A stretch of 64,000 bases of DNA from Cyathus striatus. Lineage: Eukaryota; Basidiomycota; Agaricomycetes; Agaricales; Nidulariaceae. Shown here piece after piece: positions 1-11,473 of this stretch; the stretch's first letter is position 1, and each line of letters begins with the position of its first letter. The notes beneath the pieces are model-generated. The model made no database searches. It was not told the DNA's origin and saw nothing but the letters and a program-made list of their open reading frames with translations. The stretch covers positions 2,046,001 to 2,110,000 of the forward strand of contig JAOVFP010000010.1 of the NCBI GenBank assembly GCA_025738555.1, read 5' to 3'. A program made the translations under genes and the position numbers.

Positions 1-49
1 TGTTGTTAATTTTGTTATCCGCACACTAACTCACAAAATCTGGCATTAG

Positions 50-2552
50 GGTACTTTTGGCAACTATTAGAGATAAAGGACTGTGCCCTTGTCCTCGATG
101 TCTTGTGCCGAAATCCAAGCTAGATTTGATGGGACTTATTCAAGACATAAGACTTCGTTTCAGGAAGGCTCGAAAGTTCTTAAAAGATTCTGTCTTGAGA
201 AGTCGTGAGTTTATCTATAAACTTGCTCTTCCAATTGGTGGTGCAGCTGTAGAAAGCTTACTAAAACCAACATCATCGGTTCCAACCATGGTATGTATAT
301 GCTAAATTCCTTTCGTTATATATCTATTACCAGTTCTAATCTCTACATTTTACCAGAATGCATTTATTGATAGATTTGGAGATGATTTCGATCTCTCACG
401 GATGCTAGTAGTTGATCTTATGCATGAATTCGAGCTTGGAGTTTGGAAGAGTCTATTCACTCATCTCATTCGCCTTCTGTATGCTGCTGCACCAGATGGT
501 AGTTTAGTAGCTGAACTTGACCTTCGGTATGTGGCTTCTAGTAGCTACTCATATTAACAACGGATATATCAATATGAAACTTACCTGTTATCAGATTTCG
601 CAGTATTCCAACTTTTGGATCAGAGACAATTCGCCACTTCACAACAAATGCATCCGAAATGAAGAAGTTGGCTGCTCGTGACTTTGAGGATTTACTTCAG
701 GTATAAATTCTCATGAATTTACATACTTAATGCATTGGTTAACTTATATTATATTAAACTACTGTAGTGCGCAATTCCAGCATTTGAAGGACTCTTAGAA
801 GAACCACATAATAGCCGTCTCATGAAGCTGTTGTATCGCACTGCCGAATGGCATGCATTTGCAAAGCTTCGCCTTCACACTGATTCAACACTTGCACACT
901 TGGATCTTCTAACGAAAGAATTTGGTCAACTAATGCGCAAATTCAGAGATCTCACTTGTAAAGAATTTTCTACTGTTGAGCTTCCAAAGGAAGCAGATGC
1001 TCGAAGCCGCCGAAATCTCACTGCTAATCACAGACAACATTCTGATATACAAACATCGTCCAGGAAGCCTCGAAATCTCAATCTACTTACCTATAAATGG
1101 CATGCACTCGGTGACTATATTTCTACAGTTCATTTATTTGGGTGTACAGATTCATATTCCACTCAGCTTGTACGTCAAAACTCCCTATTCTTTGTGTTTA
1201 AGTATTTACTCACCTATAATTAGGGTGAACATTCACATAGAGCTGTAAAGCGCATGTACGGGTTAACTAACAAAAGAAACGCCACAGCTCAGATATGTAA
1301 ACTCTACCGCAGAAACATGAAGGCATGTGCCATAAACCATAGAAAGGGTCTTCATGAAAGTACTGGCCAATGCTCGGACGATGATTTTGATGCTCGTTTC
1401 GTGATATCGAAATCGAAAAATCAGCCAGTAGAATTGTTCTCATTTGTCAGAGAACATAGTAATGATCCTAGTGTGAAGGTAGGTCTTTGTTGCATTCAAG
1501 TTGGGTTGCTGCTAAATCTTCGATTTAGAACTTTATTCCCAAACTCCAAGATCATATTCTTGGGTACCTACTTCAGCGCTCATTTGACGGTGACGCATAT
1601 GGCAATTTTTCTAATGAAGATAGAAACACGGTACATTTTCATGGAAATAGGATTTATTCTGTCCAAACTTGCAGAATAAACTACACCACCTATGATATAC
1701 GATGTAATCAAGACATCATTAATCCTCACAATCATGCGGATGTCATGGTTCGCCCACCTGAAGATGCAAACTCTACACAGGATTATTGGTATGCATGGGT
1801 GCTGGGAGTTTACCGCGCTAAAGTTTGGTGTGACCACCCAGAGCTACACAACTCTGTTAAAGATGCAACGATTGACATTCCATTCCTTTGGGTTCGCTGG
1901 TTTGGTGATGAACCAGGCTATGACTCGGGATTTCGCCAAGGAAAACTTCCAAAGATAGGATTTGTTCCTTCTAGTGATGCCTACGCATTCGGTTTTCTTG
2001 ATCCTGCACTTGTAGTCCAGGGCTCTCATTTAATACCTGCTTTCGTTGATGGTCACAGTAATGAGCTTCTTTCTACCAATTCATCACTAGGCCGTAATGG
2101 TCACGCTGACTGGACAAATTTCTATGTTGGAGTGTGAGCATTTTAATCAACACACCGTTTATATCTACTAACAATATATATTTTGCTGTTATCTTCAAAG
2201 ATTCGTTGATCGAGATATGCTTATGTGCTATTTCGGAGGTGGCATAGGCCATCTGAGTAACTCACCACCTGCAGTTCCAGATGAACGAGATACAGATCTT
2301 GCGGATGAAGATGTGGACACAGCAGAAGTGTCTGATTTTGAAGACAGTGGCACCGGAGCAGAAGACTGGCCAGATGATTCAGATAGCGACATGGAGCTAG
2401 AAATCGAGAGACTGAATCCTGAATTCACTGAGGAGCTTGATGGCAAAGTCATGATTGCACTGGGCCCTACCGATGGTCACAGGGGGGATGGTGAGATAGA
2501 CAGTGAAGACAGCGAGAACGACGACGACGATGATGGGTATGCAAGCCTTTAA
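50..2552 (+). CDS. Plavaka-type DNA transposase, N-terminus outside window
   Basis: This is a transposase of the fungal Plavaka group (CACTA-related cut-and-paste elements). Seven exons join in one frame: 50-290, 357-526, 595-700, 768-1169, 1224-1478, 1529-2133 and 2201-2552. All six introns are GT-AG and 50-68 bp long. The first exon follows a plausible acceptor and reads ATIRDKGLCPCPRCLVPK, with its Cys pair. Later family landmarks are MHEFELGVWKSLFTHLIRLL, FGSETIRHF, AARDFEDLLQCAIPAFEGLL, AEWHAFAKLRLHTD, YKWHALGD, DSYSTQLGEHSHRAVKR and FVDRDMLMCYFGGGIGH. The C-terminus is very acidic and ends at DDDDDGYASL. No stop or frameshift was found in these exons, so the element may be recent or active. 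The 5' exons and left terminus lie upstream of the window, and I could not define the right terminus. The family call rests on recall of fungal homologues. Confidence 0.85.
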
Positions 2553-5135
2553 TGTGCAATATTTACAGTGTACCTCAATAAGTATTCCTTCTAATTATAT
2601 CTTCTAAACAAGTACTTGCGACATGGACTCCAAACATCTATCCATCGTCAGTCCAGTCAACAGCTTCGACAGCCACAGGTGACACACCCCAATGAAGAGT
2701 ATATAATCACCACGATGCTTCATTCTTTGTCCTCTCAGCGGATAGTGCAGACCCTTGTCAGAAGCATGAGCATCAGCACCCCCGACCTCGAATTCGGCTC
2801 TGACACATCCGCCGAGAAACACAAGTATGAAATGCGACTCTTCAATACTGCTCCGAAAGTTGAAAACGGAACCCACCCCCGAGTCTCGCCATCGTATGCG
2901 AGGCCAGTGTCCTGCATTGGACATGATCCTTCTCTGAATTCACCAAGTACGCGTGCAGCGTTGGGGACAGTAGAAGAGCTCTAGTACCCAGGCGTATAAC
3001 AAGCAGCAGCTGGCGCACTGCAGTAAAAAATGCGGCCATTAATAGGCACTAGGCCCTCGAGTGCAGTGTCACTGCCAGAAGCAAGAGGGACCTCCCCAAC
3101 AAGCTAGTTCTTCGCCGCATAGAGCGCCACCCTGCCTAATGTCTTCATCCCATTCAACTTTGTCCAAGGGGGAGTGTGAATGTGGGTGATTCGTTAGCTG
3201 CTCCATGGAGGGAAGAATCGGAGGCAGGTGTTGAGGCTGCTGCAGATGCATAGGCAGGGAAGCACCCTTTGGAGAAGATGGGAGCTGGAGGAGTATATGC
3301 AGCGTAGGTGGACAAGTCATAGCTGTGTATTGTCAGTGAGAAAATTGGGATGAGCAAAGAATGGGGACGTACGATTACAAAACTTCGATCCGTCTCTTGC
3401 CCCCAACTCAGGTCCGCAGCAACACTGGAAAAACACTACCCACAAAATACCAATGAGAGGCGACCCCCACCCATCGGATCCTCCTTCAACCCAGCAGCCC
3501 CAAGAGATCTTGCATCCGGAACATGCAAACAGCAGCATTAGCAGCTGCCAATCTTGTATGGCGTGCTTCTGAAGTCAACCCGAGAATCCCATTGAAGTTG
3601 TTAATGTTCAGAATCTTGGTGACTTATTTGAGATTCATGCGGTCCCATATGCCTAGGTCATAGTGGTAGCCCAGTACCAGGAGTAAGCTGCAGGGAATAG
3701 AAAGTGCTCAGTGAGTGGAAATGAGGGGAGGAGGAACAAGAAATGCTAACCGGACTGATACACGTTCAGCTGGGGGATTACCAGAGTACGTCACCAGAAC
3801 AAGCATTCAAGTTGATATTGAATAGTAGAGCAGACACGACGCAGACCCTGCGCCCTAGATTCGATTAAGGGCAGGCTCATCCTGTAGTGACATAGGTCAT
3901 GACACACCGCTGTGAGATCAATTTGAGGTGAGGATGGTAAGGCGCTGATGTGCCGAACCCATGAGTTGCGTGAAATAAGGCAATAAAATGATAATAACGT
4001 ATCATGTGCATTTAACGTTATATGGAGCACCCAAGTGCTTATACGCTACAAAGAATATGTTGGCGAAATCGTGATACTTATGTACTATGTCAGTGGCCTT
4101 ACAACTACGTTATAACACCTTGTAAGCGCTTTGTAATCTGTAACTGAGCTTGTGAGGAACGTACCGCTATATCAGACCTTCATAAATTTAGTGATGTCCT
4201 AACGTCAAATCTATGGCTATCACTACAATTCTTTTTGTATTTTTAGGCCTAGTATCCCAGTAATGAGTTCCAACAGTATTTTTACAGATATATATTGAAA
4301 TAGATATATGACACATAAATTAAGTTGGAGAGTTACCCCAAACATGAGGTTTCCAAAAAATACATGGCATGTATTACTCAATAAAGATACCTAATTTAAC
4401 TGTTTTATAGCATAAGTAGCTATGATTCAATGTAATAAACCTGTATAAATGTTTTTATGAGTAAAGTGTATCTATATTCTCTGATATCATTAGAAATCTG
4501 AAGTGCTCAGTGTTGCGAGACAAGGAGGTTTTGTTTATATTAATGATCCGGACTTCGGCAATCTTTAATTTTGAAGTGTTCGTAATAAACTGTATTGCCA
4601 TCAGCGGCTGTCACGCCACGTGGTTTTGATCAAAATTCAGTCCCCTCAATTATTTTGTGAATGTTCGTTCCCTACTAAAACACAGCGCGGTAAAAATTAT
4701 ACAAAGTGATTCTATATGATTATATCTATCCATATGTACAATTTTTATAGTAGAATATGTACTAGATAATGTGGAATCACAACTTTAAGTTTTGTTGTCA
4801 CGTGTAATGGTTGATGACTGTACATAGATTCGAATATTTCATAAATCGGAGTTTCAAATTTATGTCTACTTCATTGCATAAGTATTCACGTAGCCAGTTC
4901 TATTATCAACAAATAAATGGTAGTGCCGTAAGCCCGACATCATCTTAGCCTTAGCGAGGTATATTCAAAGCTTCAAAATCTGGCGAGGCCTCTACACACT
5001 TCAGAATCCATGAAGGTCTGTAAAGGCCCCACTTGAGTTACACGAAACTAAGCGGACATCAGCATCTCGGCTAAGAGTGATCTATCCAAATCTATTCAAA
5101 ATAAACGTGAATAGATTCCTACGGAAAGGCATCTA
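2553..5135. other. Gene-poor spacer after the Plavaka gene
   Basis: No convincing gene lies here apart from a weak minus-strand relic near 3150-3790. The first 500 bases probably belong to the 3' part of the Plavaka element, but no terminal inverted repeat could be paired because the left end is outside the window. The stretch 4030-5130 is AT-rich with no long open frame. Confidence 0.5.
3150..3790 (-). pseudogene. Unidentified decayed multi-exon gene fragment
   Basis: On the minus strand a coding-like stretch between about 3690 and 3510 reads LLVLGYHYDLGIWDRMNLK, then a stop, then VTKILNINNFNGILGLTSEA and a further 30 residues in the same frame. It is preceded by a possible acceptor (ccctgcag, near 3691). 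A typical fungal intron (gtacgtcc to caatacacag, about 50 bp) follows at 3324-3373, and then an open exon runs to about 3150. The stop codon and the lack of a continuous joined frame suggest decay. I do not recognise the family. Confidence 0.25.
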
Positions 5136-5930
5136 CAGTCAAACTTGTAGTAACCCATAGGGGTCGGTGGATGTCTAAAGCTATGGGTTATAGATGGTTA
5201 TGGACTGCTGCGACAAGCGCCGTCTATTACGTAATACATTTCGCGAGGTCACAGAGATAATTACGTAATAATATTATCTGCCGAAGTACTGCGTAATCGT
5301 TGTAGGCACCATACTTGCTGACTCTTCCGTGCATACTTGACGCGAAAACCTTGCAAGGTCCTGCTCGAGCCTTCTGGCATTTGGTTCAGTGCTATCTGAA
5401 AGGTACTTCCGAATAGGAAGTGATGCCGCCAATACATCTCGACATATGGGTCTAGCTTCTTCAGTTTCCTCCAAGTCCACTACTCCATCATCTCCACCAG
5501 TCTGGCCTTCAGAATGTCGAGAGGTGCTTTCATGTTCAATGTAGTCAATGGTGAAAGAGTAACATGCTGTTGGTTTACAGGAGACCAGATATGGTGGCAA
5601 ATAAATATCTGGCTACGTAGCAGGTAGAAAATATCTATGCCTATCCGATGTCAAAGAAAATCAAAATAAGAATAAGAGAAATATTTCAAATATTTCTGTA
5701 ACTTGTAAGAGCTTTCTTGAGCCTGCAGGAGTGCACTGGGCGCACAATATTTCCTTTTCAGGGTGCAAGTATGGGTTACGAATTCTAGAAAATTCTATGG
5801 GTTATAGAACATTGGCGATAGTATGGGTTACGAGCCATTTCTCCTGTCTACCGATTCGGTGGATGAAAAAACCTATGGACTATAGCCAATTATGGCTTCA
5901 TACAGGTATGGACTATTACAAGTTTGACTG
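5136..5930. mobile_element. Pogo/Tc1-mariner-type element, internally deleted
   Basis: A 795-bp element is flanked by TA at 5134-5135 and 5931-5932. Its terminal inverted repeats begin CAGTCAAACTTGTA at both ends, and similarity then continues (GTAACCCATA against ATAGTCCATA). CAGT termini with a TA target site are the signature of the Tc1/mariner superfamily. The interior keeps a minus-strand reading frame resembling the C-terminus of a pogo-like transposase but no catalytic DDE/D region, so the copy is non-autonomous. Imperfect repeats of ATGGGTTA and TATGGACTA fill the subterminal zones. Confidence 0.75.
5274..5600 (-). pseudogene. C-terminal remnant of a pogo-like transposase
   Basis: The frame encodes about 100 residues with an acidic stretch (GGDDGVVDLEETEEA) and ends in PTTITQYFGR. 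Pogo/Tigger transposases commonly end with an acidic linker and a short TI-x-x-[FY]F tail. Together with the CAGT/TA termini of the surrounding element, this supports an internally deleted transposase gene. There is no helix-turn-helix or catalytic domain, and no good start codon is implied. The assignment is an inference from element type and tail motif. Confidence 0.45.
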
Positions 5931-5932
5931 TA

Positions 5933-6239
5933 TTATGTTACTGTGATAGCTAACTACAAATATGTACAAAAAAATTGGGTGGGAAGCGATTGTGAGGGCA
6001 GCAAGATGAGGATTGGCCGGGTTCTAGATAGCCGACAGTACAATGTCCAGAAAGTCCCGAAGCTCAAATTGATAAATAACGAGGGAAAATCAGAAAACTT
6101 CAAATTTTGTACTTAGAACGTGGAACCCGGACAAAATTTGGGATTTTGGAGCCATCTTAGACGCTTTCCGGACATATTTTCCTAAGGTCTATCCGGACAC
6201 AACCCCTCCCCGAAATCTAAATCCACACTCTGAAACATT
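5933..6239. other. Short spacer, no gene seen
   Basis: This stretch contains repeated short words (gtccggac, aaatttt) and no coding frame. It abuts the truncated 3' end of the first P450 copy, so one border of a rearrangement may lie here. Confidence 0.4.
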
Positions 6240-7265
6240 AATATCAAATATTATACCTGCCAACAGTCCCCGACTACCATAGATTCCTTTGGCATAAAAT
6301 ACCCTTTATAGACGTCGTCTTCCTCCAGGAAATGTGGAATACCTGAACCTTATGTGACGGAAATTTACAGGTATTAGTCGGGGTAGGTACCTATGGGAAC
6401 CGGAGGGTGCTATCTAAGGGCGAGTCAAATTCCGATAACTTGACAAAGAACGATATATTGTTACTGCCCACCATAAAACTTCCAATAGGACAGGTAAATT
6501 CTCCTCATCTTCGAAGGAGGGGGTTTGTTGACGACCGACGACACTATCTATTTCTTGCTGAGCTTTGCGTTGTATCTCGGGATAAAGGATCATCATGAGG
6601 ATGAATGTGTATATATTGGCCAAGGACGTATCGGATCCACCTTACGAACAAGATATATATGTTTGTTCCTTTGCGAATTAATGAATCATGCCGGAGAAGA
6701 ACATAGATGCGGCATCAATTATTGCTCCTAGTTCTCACTCTACGTCTTTCGATGCATGCGTTCATCCATACACATAGATAGTAATGACTGCATTCCTGTA
6801 CCATCAACCTTAACATATGAATATGAATATTCTAGAATCGTGAGATAAAGGTAACCACTCACAAGCGCTTATTGTCCCTCTCTGAAAGGTCTATTTCGGA
6901 ATTCCTGAGTTTGTACGTACCACATTTTTGCGTACCTTTTGAAAGCAGCACCAGGCATCCATTCTGGGACGTGCTTTGAAAGACAGATGGTATCGACGAG
7001 ATGCTTTCCAGGTACACTAGCTCTAACACCCTGTCCAAGCGTGCCCTTCGCAAAAATAACTAAGGGATCGTTGAAAGGCTTAATTTTAAGTCCATAGCCT
7101 AAAGCGAGAGCAAATCCACTGGTCATACTGGTTTGCATGTATTAGTTTGGTAGTAAGGAGTGAAAATAGGCGCGCGGAACACACTGCTGAATGTGTTCAA
7201 AGAATTTATCTGGAGACTCCAGCAGCACCGTTTGCAAAGTTTTGACAAAGTGTGTAATCAAATCT
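6240..7265 (-). pseudogene. Cytochrome P450 pseudogene, copy 1 (truncated at both ends)
   Basis: Exon pieces on the minus strand match copies 2 and 3. In order they read LQTVLLESPDKFFEHIQQ; MTSGFALALGYGLKIKPFND to EFRNRPFREGQ; GGSDTSLANIYTFILMM and the neighbouring PEIQRKAQQEIDSVVGRQQ (oxygen-binding I-helix region); and GIPHFLEEDDVYKGYFMPKE. The frame is stopped just after FREGQ (TAA where other copies read GERELV), the GTGT..SLLSMCM exon is frameshifted, and sequence past FLPVLLEVL is disturbed. The N-terminal exons and the whole heme-binding C-terminus are missing, so the copy cannot make a functional monooxygenase. It lies downstream of, and in the same orientation as, copy 2, consistent with tandem duplication. 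Confidence 0.85.
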
Positions 7266-7453
7266 CAATGACTCACTGGCTCCGACCTCATATTGGTCCT
7301 TGTATAAGTATCATTGCAACCCATTGGTTAGTTGTGCCTTGTGACTTGATACGTGCATCGCTCCGATGTTCATTGCATCGAAGTACAATACCACATACTT
7401 CAAAGCAAATTCGAAGGCCACCTTTCTGCCGCACGATCATCGCACCCACCTTT

Positions 7454-7660
7454 TTAAGAAAGAAGACGAGTGATCCGTTGGAGGTGTTGATACATACCGG
7501 GTTTTGCGGCCCCTTCTGCGAAATTGTAAGGTTCGAAGTGCGCGTTATCGTAATATGCAAATTCGGTAAACATTGCAAAGTTGAATGGTACATTGGAAAA
7601 TGTACGTCGAAGGCTGTTGTACATAAAGGAGCTCGCGACACCGATTAAGCCCCACTTCAA
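7454..7660 (-). other. Conserved unidentified exon-like frame downstream of the P450
   Basis: Just past the stop of P450 copy 2, the minus strand is open for about 57 codons (KWGLIGVASSFMYNSLRR, later FAMFTEFAYYDNAHFEPY) up to a clean donor (gtatgtatcaac) after AAKPG. The same segment, diverged and with indels, follows P450 copy 3 at about 42700-42890. It was therefore part of the duplicated unit. It could be the first exon of a neighbouring gene or an extended 3' region. I do not recognise the protein. Confidence 0.25.
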
Positions 7661-7671
7661 GTTCTTAAAGC

Positions 7672-9799
7672 TTAACCATTGATCACGGAGGCAAAGCTCT
7701 CCTTCGGGAAACGCAACTTCAATTCACAGTCAAACTCCAACGGTGGTCTGAAAGTGTTAGGCATGTTCATTTAAGCACCGCCCGCATGAATAAATGACGT
7801 ACGAGATCAGCCCAGATTCGTATTCCTCGATGGGCTCAATGTCTACGCCATGTTCATCTTTCTTCTTTACTATTTCAAACATTGAAAGAAGGGATACGGA
7901 GGTGTACCAGAATGTCGACCAGGCTATATGTGACCCAGGGCATATCCTATATGTGTGTTATAGTCAAATGTGACTATTGAAATTTTAGATTCGTTGATAC
8001 ATACCTTCTTCCAAAGCCGAATACGATTGTGCGAGGGTCCCGGACAGAAGCGTCGAGCTTACCATCTTTCAAGAACCGTTCGGGGTTGAAGGTGTTCGCG
8101 TTTGGGTAATCAGCCTCGTTGCGTACCATTGCCCTTTTAGAAATAAGCTATCAATATCACTGAGTAACATGTATAGGAATGTGATTCATACCAACAGTTT
8201 CCTACTACCATAGATCCTTTGGGCATATAATATCCTCTGTATTCGTCATCTTCTTCCAGGAAATGTGGAACACCTGATAATATTATAAGCATTCATGGCT
8301 GTCGAAATAACAATCACAGTACCTATTGGTACTGGAGGGTGCCACCTAAGAACAAAACTTAGTCCGTATATTGAACGCGATAGTACATCTATTACTTGCC
8401 GTAAAACCTCCATAAGTACAGCAGTCAAGTAAGGCAGGTTATCTTCGTCTTCAAAAGAAGGTGTTTGGTGACGACCAACGACGCTATCAATCTCTTGTCT
8501 GGCCTTCCGTTGTATCTCAGGAAATCGGGTCATCAGGAGCGTAAACGTATAAATTGTAGCCAGGGATGTATAGAACCACCTTCAAGCATTAGAGGTTATC
8601 ATTTTAGGAACAATACCACCAACTACGGAATCCTACCTGAATAAAACATTGATGCAGCATCCTTGATAGCGTCCAATTCGCTTTCTTTGTCCTTGGACTC
8701 GTGTAGATCCTCCATACACATGGATAAGAACGACGGAGTTCCTGTACCTGCAGCCTTGCATACATAGTTATTCAAGAATTAGATGATTCAAGTATACAAC
8801 ACACCAATTCTCGTTCGCCATCCCTGAATGGCCTATTTCGGAATTCTTGAGCCTCTTTATACCAGATCTTAGCTTGGCGTTTGAATCCAGCACCAGGCAT
8901 CCATTCCGGGACATGTTTCAAAAGGGGAACAATGTCGACAAGATATCTTCCAGGAACACCTGCTTCAGTTGCCTTCCCAAGTGTCTCTCTCGAGAAACTG
9001 ACATATGGATCATTAAAAGGCTTGATTTTGATTCCGTAGCCCAACGCGAGAGCGAATCCACCTGTCATACTGGTTTTATATGTTAATCTTGAAGTTAGCG
9101 ATAGAATGATCGACTTACTGTTGTAAATGTTCATAAAAGTTCTCTGGGGACTCAAGAAGTCCTGACTGCAATGTTCTGACGAAGCGCTTTATTATCGGCT
9201 GATAGTGGTCGTGCCGAGTAGCTGGGTAGTGATGTTGGAATAATCGCCTTCGAGCACGCCATTTCTCTCCGTAGGGCAAGAGAGAGAACTGGAATTCCCA
9301 TCCCATCCTAGCATCCTTATCAACGCATACGTCTATTTAAAACAGTGGAGTAACGCACAGGTCAATTATCATCGGAAATTGAGGTCTATAATATGCCATG
9401 TCAGGTGTGTGCGAGTCGGTTTTGAAAGACATAACATACCGACTCGAATACATTAATGAGCGTTTCGTCAGTAGATCGTTTGCTGCATCCACCGAGTTCA
9501 AAATAATGAACTTCACACCGATCGTTTCGGCGTATAGTACATCTGAGCCTAAGCACACAGCACCTTAGTGAGTGGAAACATTTCAAGTGATAGGTCACCA
9601 ACGTACCCGTTTCCTCGCCCCATCGCATAAAAGTCTCCCATTGAAATGTCTTTGGCATAGAGAGAAGACTCCCAATGATAGGATACCTCCTTGGGCCCGG
9701 TGGAAGTGGAAGCGTCGCTCGACGAGTATAGCCATAAACAGCTAAAGAAAAACAGGCAACTATCAGTGAAATGTCAGTAATCGACATGAAAGTAGCCAT
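7672..9799 (-). pseudogene. Cytochrome P450 copy 2, one frameshift
   Basis: This is a near-complete microsomal class-II P450 of the basidiomycete group often annotated ordA/CYP64-like. ATG at 9799 opens an N-terminal membrane anchor (ITDISLIVACFSLAVYGY) and a proline hinge (LPLPPGPRRYPIIGSLLSMP). Further exons give DLMGWEFQFSLLPYGEKWRA, the FRNRPFRDGERELV region, EIQRKARQEIDSVVGRHQTP, the PERF region (NPERFLKDGKLD) and the heme Cys motif FGFGRRICPG, ending at PKESFASVING. One intron (8346-8399) has a GC rather than GT donor. Where copies 1 and 3 read G-[GA]-S-D-T-S, this copy has one base fewer near 8570-8575 (GGTTCTATACATCC), which shifts the frame in the I-helix exon. Unless this is a sequencing error the gene is dead. 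Confidence 0.85.
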
Positions 9800-11169
9800 T
9801 GTGGATGTCAATAAGCGAGACCGACATTTGCCCTTCTATATGCTCTATATGTATGTTTTTCCTTGAATATCTTCGATTTGGCGACCGTGGTATTTCGTGT
9901 TGCTCGGGGTGGTAGAAATCTAAGAGAAGCCTCCGAGGCTCCGACTCGCCATACAGTTGTGATTTACTTATGTAACTCCGAACATCGCGTGACCGGATTT
10001 ATTACCGCTTAAGTTACTTCTGAGAGGCGATCCGAGTTGATAGCAATAACATATTGCTACTCGGCGGTTTCTCCACTGCATAAGTAATACTTACGGGAAG
10101 CATCCTGTACGGTGTTCCGGAACCGCATGTTTTTTGTTTTTTTTTACTTTCATCAAACCCTGATCAAATCTGTAAGCGAAGAGCCATTGATGGATTACCT
10201 AATGGCTCATCATGTTAGTCCCTTTACCGTTGTTGAACGTTGAACGTTGAACCTCAACGCGTTAGCACCTTCAAGTCTTCCTAGTCAAGTTCAGGAGCCA
10301 TAGTGTAGACGTATATGCAGGATCTGGAAGCAACCTGGAAGTTGGGAGTCTGGGACAAGTTGAATATTCGAAGTACGTTCATTTCAACGTGTATCGCTCA
10401 TATTCCACACTTTTACCAGCTTTTTACCTCCTTTTTACTCTCCATGCTTCAAATGTCTTTCCTAAAGAAATATAAGACGTTATCGCACCTCTCTAGACAA
10501 ATAGAGACTGTTGGACGGTTCAATAGCGAAGGTTTAGCAAAGTACGCTCGCCGTTAAGATACGTTTTCTTCAAGACTCTCTTCCTTCAAGCCTCAAGGCC
10601 GGTGTTTCGATAACCGTAGGGTGGTTATCGGACCCAAACCTATTCTCCTATTTCCTTCTTGGTACTACGGCACTACGGCTTGTGTGTGATGCAATCGTCC
10701 ACCTTCAGAACTGACCTAGGTTACAAGTTAAAAGGAAGACTGCACATTTTTCACTACCGTGTCAAATCTTGTGGAATTATGTTGGGTTGCCAGTGTCGAG
10801 TTCAGTTTGGCGGCATTGGCGTTGTCGGAAAGGTCTTGACATGTTAAAAATTCCTTGGAAATGGGTACAATTTCGAGACGGTGATTGGTGTAGTACATTT
10901 TGAGAGAGAGGTAATTAGAGCGGGGTGCTGAGGAGAGAAGTTCAAGTTGAAACACAAGCAGGCATGACGCATATGGACGTGTCATGTCAACGTGATCTTG
11001 AATATTATTAACAAACATGACCCCGTTGGATCACGAAAAAAATTAATACATCATGTTGATAATAAGTGAATTCATTTGGTACTACAGTAATGAAACATGG
11101 CAATGGTGAACATCTTGAAGCAACCGTTATCGCGCACTGTACAGTGAAGCAAAAACAAAGCCAAATATA
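9800..11169. other. Upstream region of P450 copy 2 and spacer
   Basis: The segment 9800-10110 is shared with the upstream flank of P450 copy 3 (45031-45330), so the duplicated unit includes promoter sequence. A T-rich run follows near 10131-10146, and a small tandem repeat of gttgaac (three units) lies near 10230-10252. Short open frames at 10315-10557 (+) and 10728-11018 (-) have no recognisable domain and no splice support, so I do not call them genes. Confidence 0.45.
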
Positions 11170-11253
11170 AGGTGCTACCAGGATTCGAACCTGGGTTCGA
11201 GGAAAATCAGAAATAATCAGAATCCTCAGTGATAACCACTACACTATAGCACC
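11170..11253 (-). tRNA. tRNA-Gln (anticodon CTG) with a 12-nt intron
   Basis: Read on the minus strand, the acceptor stem GGTGCTA pairs perfectly with TAGCACC, and the discriminator base is T, as usual for fungal tRNA-Gln. The A-box region TAGTGTAGTGGTTATCAC forms the D arm. The T arm and B box are GGTTCGAATCC within CCAGGTTCGAATCCTGG. The anticodon stem is GAGGA/TCCTC. The 19-nt loop reads as TT-CTG-A, a 12-nt intron and a final T, which puts the intron at the canonical 37/38 position. A T-run about 15 nt downstream can serve as the Pol III terminator. The amino-acid identity rests on the CTG anticodon. Confidence 0.93.
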
Positions 11254-11473
11254 TATAACGTTTAAATTCGATGACGAGTACTGATATGTTTCAGGCTTCA
11301 AATAGATGAAATTCATGCCGGTGAGTACTAGTAGTTTGAAACATTTAAAGAACACGACCACATACAACAGTTAAATGGATAATAAAACGATAAGCAGAAG
11401 TACCAACTATGCGTAGGTAAATAGTCCACAAGAGAATGAAACATAGAAATAAGGGATAAATAGCGGAAAGCTA

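Noticed and set aside
7288..7641. 117-codon minus frame between P450 copies 1 and 2
   Set aside because: It crosses a likely splice donor at the AAKPG end and shows no similarity to P450 or any family I recognise.
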